A DNA stretch of 64,000 nucleotides from Streptomyces ardesiacus (GTDB lineage Bacteria; Actinomycetota; Actinomycetes; Streptomycetales; Streptomycetaceae). This document shows, piece after piece, positions 58,842 to 64,000 of this stretch (the first letter of the stretch is position 1; the number at the start of each line of letters is the position of its first letter). Under the pieces are notes generated by a model. The model saw nothing but the letters and a program-made list of their open reading frames with translations, made no database searches and was not told where the DNA came from. The position numbers and the translations under genes are program-made. The stretch is taken from positions 1 to 64,000 of the forward strand of contig NZ_BEWC01000011.1 of NCBI RefSeq assembly GCF_003112575.1. The letters run 5' to 3'.

Positions 58842-60032
58842 GTGAGCCACAACGAAGAGACACCCGGCGTCGGCGCTTCCGACGGACGGCAAGGGGAGCG
58901 GCCCGGGCGGGAGTCGCAGCATCCGGCTGAGCTCGGACCAAGGGGAATGTACGAAGCGGCGGAGAAGCTGTGCCGGACGCCTACCGGCGATGGCCTCCCC
59001 CTTGAAGCCTCGGCGGCGCGAGCTGTCGGGCGGATCGCCGAGACTCTGGCCGACACGCGTTCCCGGGACAGTGTGACGTTCGCTGTGGACCTCGTGAGCC
59101 GGCTGCTGCTGTCCGAAGGGGCCATGCCTCCCGGCGAAGACGATCGGCTGCTGCGTTCCGTGGCCGCGAAGCTGGCCAAGGCTCAGCATCTGCGCGACAT
59201 CGAGCCTCTGTTCGGTGAGGTGCCGGAAGCGATTCAGGATCCGGCAGTCGAGCTACGGGCCTGTCTCCTCGGAGAGCTGGCGCTGATCGGCTCGGGGGCC
59301 GGTCGCCGCTCCCTGGAGGCGTACGCCGAGAAGCTGCGTGAGCTGGGGCATCCGCTGGCTCGGCTGCCAGGGGCGCGACTGGACATCGAGCACCGTTTCG
59401 CCGTTCGTGTCCGGGGGCTGGGGTCGATCAAGACCGCGAAGCAGCTACGGTCGCGTTTCCCGGAGGCTTCCTCGACCGGCTCCGGCGCCGTCGTCGGCCG
59501 TGGGGCCGAGGACGCCCGGGACGACGGTCGGGCGAGCGCGGCCGCCCGACCGTTCACGGCCGGCGGCTGGGCCCGTGAGCCCGAGGCACGGTTCTTCACG
59601 CTGCCGAGCCCGCTCAGCCCCGACGACTTCGGCATCTCCTTCATCAAGGAACTGCCCTTGCGCTGTCTGGCGGGTGAGGGCAGCCGCCGGGGGAGTGCGC
59701 TCGCCTGCGTGACGACACCCGACGATGTGCTCAACGAACTGTTCTCGGCTTCGTACGTCGGCGGAGTGAACGGCCAGGGGCAGGGCGGTGCGTACGCGCG
59801 GCTGTATGCCTGGGAGAGTCTCTACGCGCTCATGGGGTTGCCCACCGGTGTACCCCTCTTGGAAGCGGTGCGGCGCGCGGCGGATCACCGGTGGTTGCGT
59901 TTCATGGCGTTCACGGACTGGTTCCACCACGACACCTCGGACCTGGCTTTCGCCGTGCTCGATCCCACCCGGACTCGGGTCGTGGTGCTGGCGGCAACCG
60001 ATACCGATGTCCACCGCGATGCTCTCGGATAG
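58842..60032 (+). CDS. DUF6183-like protein of unknown function
   Basis: 396 residues, no signal or membrane segment. The N-terminal 60 residues are polar and variable, followed by helical repeats. The C-terminal half, with SASYVGGVNGQGQGGAYARLYAWESLYALMG and the end VVVLAATDTD, resembles the actinomycete DUF6183 family from memory. GTG 58842 starts it; the gene is divergent from the RHS toxin, with 82 nt between. A decayed copy of its first 180 nt lies at 47996-48170. Being next to a toxin gene, it could be linked to it, but there is no direct evidence of an immunity role. Confidence 0.62.
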   Translation: MSHNEETPGVGASDGRQGERPGRESQHPAELGPRGMYEAAEKLCRTPTGDGLPLEASAARAVGRIAETLADTRSRDSVTFAVDLVSRLLLSEGAMPPGEDDRLLRSVAAKLAKAQHLRDIEPLFGEVPEAIQDPAVELRACLLGELALIGSGAGRRSLEAYAEKLRELGHPLARLPGARLDIEHRFAVRVRGLGSIKTAKQLRSRFPEASSTGSGAVVGRGAEDARDDGRASAAARPFTAGGWAREPEARFFTLPSPLSPDDFGISFIKELPLRCLAGEGSRRGSALACVTTPDDVLNELFSASYVGGVNGQGQGGAYARLYAWESLYALMGLPTGVPLLEAVRRAADHRWLRFMAFTDWFHHDTSDLAFAVLDPTRTRVVVLAATDTDVHRDALG

Positions 60033-60408
60033 CGGGAAGTCGTCCCCGGCACCTTCTTCGCCTTTGTCGTCAGAATGGTCCGAGAGCCTTCCGGCCCTGT
60101 GAAGAATGACGTGGGCGTCACCAGCACCGTGCTGCGGACCCGCCGCCGGATTCCGGCCGCGGGGGTTCGGATACCACGCTGCTCTGGCCGGACGTAACGC
60201 TTGGGGGTCTTCGGGCGAGGCGCTCGGAGCCTCGGCCTCTTCGCGCTGGCCTGCGGCTGTATCACCTGGCCCCTGGTGAAAACCGTTGTCAATGAACGAA
60301 CACGTGGCGTTGCATGTCCCAGAGAAGTCCCAGGGGCAACTGCGAGTCCCCCCTGCCTCGCATCTGTACAGGTCAGGAGGGGTTTCGCGCTGCTTTTCCT
60401 CAGACCCT
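60033..60408. other. Gene-free gap between converging genes
   Basis: 376 nt between the DUF6183-like gene and the MurA-like gene, which converge. I see no gene or tRNA. A small hairpin (CGAGGC / GCCTCG, 60216-60234) is the only structure noted and may contribute to termination. Confidence 0.5.
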
Positions 60409-61938
60409 TCAGATGTCCCGGAAGATCTCGATCTGCGCCCCGATCGAGTTCAGGCGCTCCGCGAGGTCCTCGTAACCGCGGTTGATGACGTACACGTTGC
60501 GCAGCACCGACGTGCCCTCGGCGGCCATCATCGCCAGGAGGACGACGACCGCGGGGCGCAGGGCCGGCGGGCACATCATCTCGGCGGCGCGCCAGCGGGT
60601 GGGGCCCTCGACCAGGACGCGGTGGGGGTCCAGGAGCTGGAGGCGGCCGCCGAGGCGGTTCAGGTCGGTGAGGTAGATGGCGCGGTTGTCGTAGACCCAG
60701 TCGTGGATGAGGGTCTGGCCCTGCGCCGAGGCCGCGATGGCCGCGAAGAAGGGGACGTTGTCGATGTTCAGCCCGGGGAAGGGCATCGGGTGGATCTTGT
60801 CGATCGGGGCTTCGAGCTTGGAGGGGCGGACGGTCAGGTCGACCAGGCGGGTGCGGCCGTTGTCGGCGAAGTACTCCGGGGTGCGGTCGTGGTCGAGGCC
60901 CATCTCCTCCAGGACCGCCAGCTCGATCTCCAGGAACTCGATCGGGACGCGACGGACCGTCAGCTCCGACTCCGTGACCACCGCGGCGGCCAGCAGGCTC
61001 ATCGCCTCGACCGGGTCCTCGGAGGGGGAGTAGTCCACGTCGGCATCGATGACCGGCATGCCGTGCACGGTGAGGGTCGTGGTGCCGATGCCCTCGACGC
61101 GGACGCCCAGGGCCTCCAGGAAGAAGCACAGGTCCTGGACCATGTAGTTGGAGGAGGCGTTGCGGATGACGGTGACGCCGTCGTGGCGGGCGGCGGCCAG
61201 CAGCGCGTTCTCCGTGACCGTGTCGCCCCGTTCGGTCAGGACGATCGGGCGGTCGGGGCGGACGGTGCGGTCGACCACCGCGTGGTAGTGGCCCTCGGTG
61301 GCGGCGACGTCCAGGCCGAAGCGGCGCAGCGCGATCATGTGCGGCTCGATGGTGCGGGTGCCGAGGTCGCAGCCGCCGGCGTAGGGCAGCCGGAAGCGGT
61401 CCATGCGGTGCAGCAGCGGGCCGAGGAACATGATGATGGAGCGGGTGCGGACGGCCGCCTCGGCGTCGATGGCCTCCATGTCCAGCTCGGCGGGCGGCAC
61501 GATCTCCAGGTCGGTGCCGTCGTTGACCCAGCGGGTGCGCACGCCGATGGAGTTGAGCACCTCCAGGAGGCGGTAGACCTCCTCGATGCGGGCGACCCGG
61601 CGCAGCACCGTGCGGCCCTTGTTGAGCAGCGAGGCGCACAGCAGGGCCACGCAGGCGTTCTTGCTGGTCTTGACGTCGATCGCGCCGGACAGCCGTCGGC
61701 CGCCGACCACGCGCAGGTGCATCGGACCCGAGTAGCCCAGGGAGACGATCTCGCTGTCCAGCGCTTCGCCGATGCGGGCGATCATCTCAAGACTGATGTT
61801 CTGGTTGCCGCGCTCGATGCGGTTGACGGCACTCTGACTGGTGTTGAGCGCCTCCGCAAGCTGGGACTGTGTCCAGCCGCGGTGCTGCCGGGCGTCACGG
61901 ATGAGTCGGCCGATGCGTACGAGGTAGTCGTCTGCCAT
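60409..61938 (-). CDS. XRE helix-turn-helix fused to a MurA-like enolpyruvyl transferase
   Basis: 509 residues. Residues 5-65 form an XRE-type helix-turn-helix (GWTQSQLAEALNTSQSAVNR). The rest is a full-length EPT-family domain like UDP-GlcNAc enolpyruvyl transferase, with Lys93-Asn94 in TSKNA and Cys190 in YAGGCDLG at the place of the PEP-binding Cys of MurA. The catalytic residues seem kept, so it may be an enzyme that also binds DNA, or a sensor of UDP-GlcNAc. From memory, the same fusion sits beside aconitase in S. coelicolor (SCO5998/SCO5999). A palindrome 12 nt upstream of the ATG (61950-61967) may be its own operator. Confidence 0.88.
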   Translation of the reverse strand: MADDYLVRIGRLIRDARQHRGWTQSQLAEALNTSQSAVNRIERGNQNISLEMIARIGEALDSEIVSLGYSGPMHLRVVGGRRLSGAIDVKTSKNACVALLCASLLNKGRTVLRRVARIEEVYRLLEVLNSIGVRTRWVNDGTDLEIVPPAELDMEAIDAEAAVRTRSIIMFLGPLLHRMDRFRLPYAGGCDLGTRTIEPHMIALRRFGLDVAATEGHYHAVVDRTVRPDRPIVLTERGDTVTENALLAAARHDGVTVIRNASSNYMVQDLCFFLEALGVRVEGIGTTTLTVHGMPVIDADVDYSPSEDPVEAMSLLAAAVVTESELTVRRVPIEFLEIELAVLEEMGLDHDRTPEYFADNGRTRLVDLTVRPSKLEAPIDKIHPMPFPGLNIDNVPFFAAIAASAQGQTLIHDWVYDNRAIYLTDLNRLGGRLQLLDPHRVLVEGPTRWRAAEMMCPPALRPAVVVLLAMMAAEGTSVLRNVYVINRGYEDLAERLNSIGAQIEIFRDI

Positions 61939-61949
61939 GAGGTTGAGGC

Positions 61950-61967
61950 TATCTCAGATATGAGATT
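61950..61967. promoter_or_regulatory. Palindromic operator candidate upstream of the XRE-MurA gene
   Basis: TATCTCAGATATGAGATT has the form TATCTC-N6-GAGATW. It lies just upstream of the XRE-MurA start (ATG at 61938, minus strand), where a repressor would block transcription or translation. The same pattern recurs before acnA at 62369-62386. Confidence 0.6.
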
Positions 61968-62024
61968 GCGCCTCTCGGGGGGTCCGTTCGGGTGATGTGA
62001 CGTCAAGTAACCCCCGGTCACGCC

Positions 62025-62222
62025 TCAGCGGCGCCTGCTCGTCGTCGTGCGACGCCACCCGAAAGGTCCCGGCAAATCCATCGATGTCGTACGACGTCCG
62101 GTGCTGCTGCGGGTGTGGCGCGGGCCGTTGCGGCCTCCGGTCGTGATGGACCACGAGCGTTTGTTGATGTTCAGCCGCACTCCGGGGAGGATCCGGAAAC
62201 TCTTGCGGAACGTGAGCGGCAT
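62025..62222 (-). CDS. DUF4236 family small protein
   Basis: 65 residues. It starts PLTFRKSFRILPGVRLNI, with the RKS and PGVRLN features of DUF4236, then GGRNGPRHTRSSTGRRTTS and GPFGWRR. It is very basic. The start ATG 62222 has GGAAGGGGG just upstream; a longer frame exists but lacks family sequence. The function of the domain is unknown. It lies between the XRE-MurA gene and acnA and is divergent from acnA. Confidence 0.78.
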   Translation of the reverse strand: MPLTFRKSFRILPGVRLNINKRSWSITTGGRNGPRHTRSSTGRRTTSMDLPGPFGWRRTTTSRRR

Positions 62223-62368
62223 CGTGCCCCCTTCCGTGTCGCGCCGGGTCGGTCCGGTACGCATCGGATACCCCCGTCCGGCGTAGTGATGGCCGCGCGG
62301 GTCACCCGGAGTGGGGCGCACGCCACACGGTGCCCGGACATGACCGGACCGCCCCCATGTACTAGAGT

Positions 62369-62386
62369 TATCTCGACATCGAGATA
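62369..62386. promoter_or_regulatory. Palindromic operator candidate upstream of acnA
   Basis: TATCTCGACATCGAGATA is a perfect palindrome (8-bp arms, 2-nt centre), 142 nt before the acnA start. It shares TATCTC-N6-GAGATW with the site before the XRE-MurA gene, which suggests one regulator for both. Confidence 0.65.
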
Positions 62387-62437
62387 TCTGCCGAGGCGTG
62401 CCGCAGTCGCGCGCCGCTGCCGGTCTGGCGGTAAGGG

Positions 62438-62461
62438 TTACCTAACTTAGCCTTACCTTAG
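62438..62461. promoter_or_regulatory. Iron-box-like site before acnA
   Basis: The sequence TTACCTAACTTAGCC and following bases resemble, in reverse complement, the DmdR/IdeR iron box (consensus TTAGGTTAGGCTCACCTAA), with about 13 of 19 positions matching. It lies 66-90 nt upstream of acnA. Iron control of an iron-sulphur enzyme is plausible but unproven. Confidence 0.4.
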
Positions 62462-62527
62462 CGGATCGGCCGGAGTGGCGTGGCGGCAGGATGCGGTGGT
62501 ACGCGCACATGAATGAAGGAGACTGTC

Positions 62528-64000
<1,473 letters not shown>

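Larger units (their letters stand above)
62223..62527. promoter_or_regulatory. Divergent regulatory region between DUF4236 gene and acnA
   Basis: 305 nt without a gene. It holds the 18-bp palindrome at 62369-62386, an iron-box-like sequence at 62438-62461 and the acnA ribosome site AAGGAG at 62516-62521. Promoters for both genes should lie here. I could not assign -35/-10 boxes with confidence. Confidence 0.65.

Noticed and set aside
60121..60190. Possible tRNA suggested by a GGTTCGGATACCAC-like stretch
   Set aside because: No matching acceptor, D-arm or anticodon stems could be drawn around it.

Overview
The window is high-GC actinobacterial DNA, almost certainly Streptomyces: strong G/C third-position bias, frequent GTG starts, a TTA codon in a pathway regulator, and at the right end an XRE-MurA fusion gene next to an aconitase gene, an arrangement I recall from the Streptomyces core chromosome. 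About 46 kb is a modular type I polyketide cluster, followed by an accessory stretch of conflict and toxin genes with broken genes (about 46.6-60 kb), then core genes (60.4-64 kb).

Polyketide part (1-46.5 kb). The set matches a vicenistatin-type macrolactam pathway that starts from a beta-amino acid. A two-subunit B12 glutamate mutase (15761-17487) would make 3-methylaspartate. An adenylating ligase (13021-14514) would load it on a stand-alone acyl carrier protein (7832-8080, minus). A PLP decarboxylase (14511-15764) would give 3-amino-2-methylpropionyl-ACP, a second ligase (8183-9664) would cap the amine with an amino acid, and a discrete acyltransferase (6904-7854) would pass the dipeptide-like starter to the PKS. 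The first PKS protein (18758-34996) begins with a lone loading ACP followed by three KS-AT-DH-KR-ACP modules. A one-module protein follows (35009-40597). The left edge carries the end of the last PKS protein, with a TE and no KR in its final module. All four complete extension ATs carry malonyl-type HAFH motifs, so a polyene without methyl branches is expected from these modules. A proline-iminopeptidase-like hydrolase (5951-6832) would remove the amino-acid cap before macrolactam closure. A P450, an N,N-dimethyltransferase, an RmlC-like epimerase and an RmlB-like dehydratase point to a hydroxylated, amino-sugar-bearing product. The other sugar genes, the glycosyltransferase and further PKS modules must lie left of the window. 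A bldA-type LAL regulator and two type II thioesterases complete the set.

The most unexpected gene is a secreted neocarzinostatin-family apoprotein (40776-41228) directly behind the PKS genes, with its own promoter, two perfect inverted repeats and a strong terminator. This fold is best known for carrying enediynes, but no enediyne PKS is visible here. It is a candidate carrier or self-protection protein for a polyene macrolactam. The last PKS module also has an AT whose catalytic histidine is replaced by asparagine.

Accessory part (46.6-60 kb). It holds a LysR regulator and a divergent small Dabb-like gene, an RDD membrane protein, a trypco2 gene with a trypsin-NACHT-membrane protein (a putative NTP-dependent conflict system), remnants of a transposase, a flavin monooxygenase and a Ser/Thr kinase, a 1503-residue RHS polymorphic toxin, and a DUF6183-like gene. 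A decayed copy of the 5' part of that last gene lies 10.9 kb away, so most of these genes sit between direct repeats.

Core part (60.4-64 kb). It holds the XRE-MurA fusion, a small DUF4236 protein and acnA (cut by the window end). The same 18-bp palindrome pattern TATCTC-N6-GAGATW lies upstream of both the XRE-MurA gene and acnA, and an iron-box-like site lies just before acnA.
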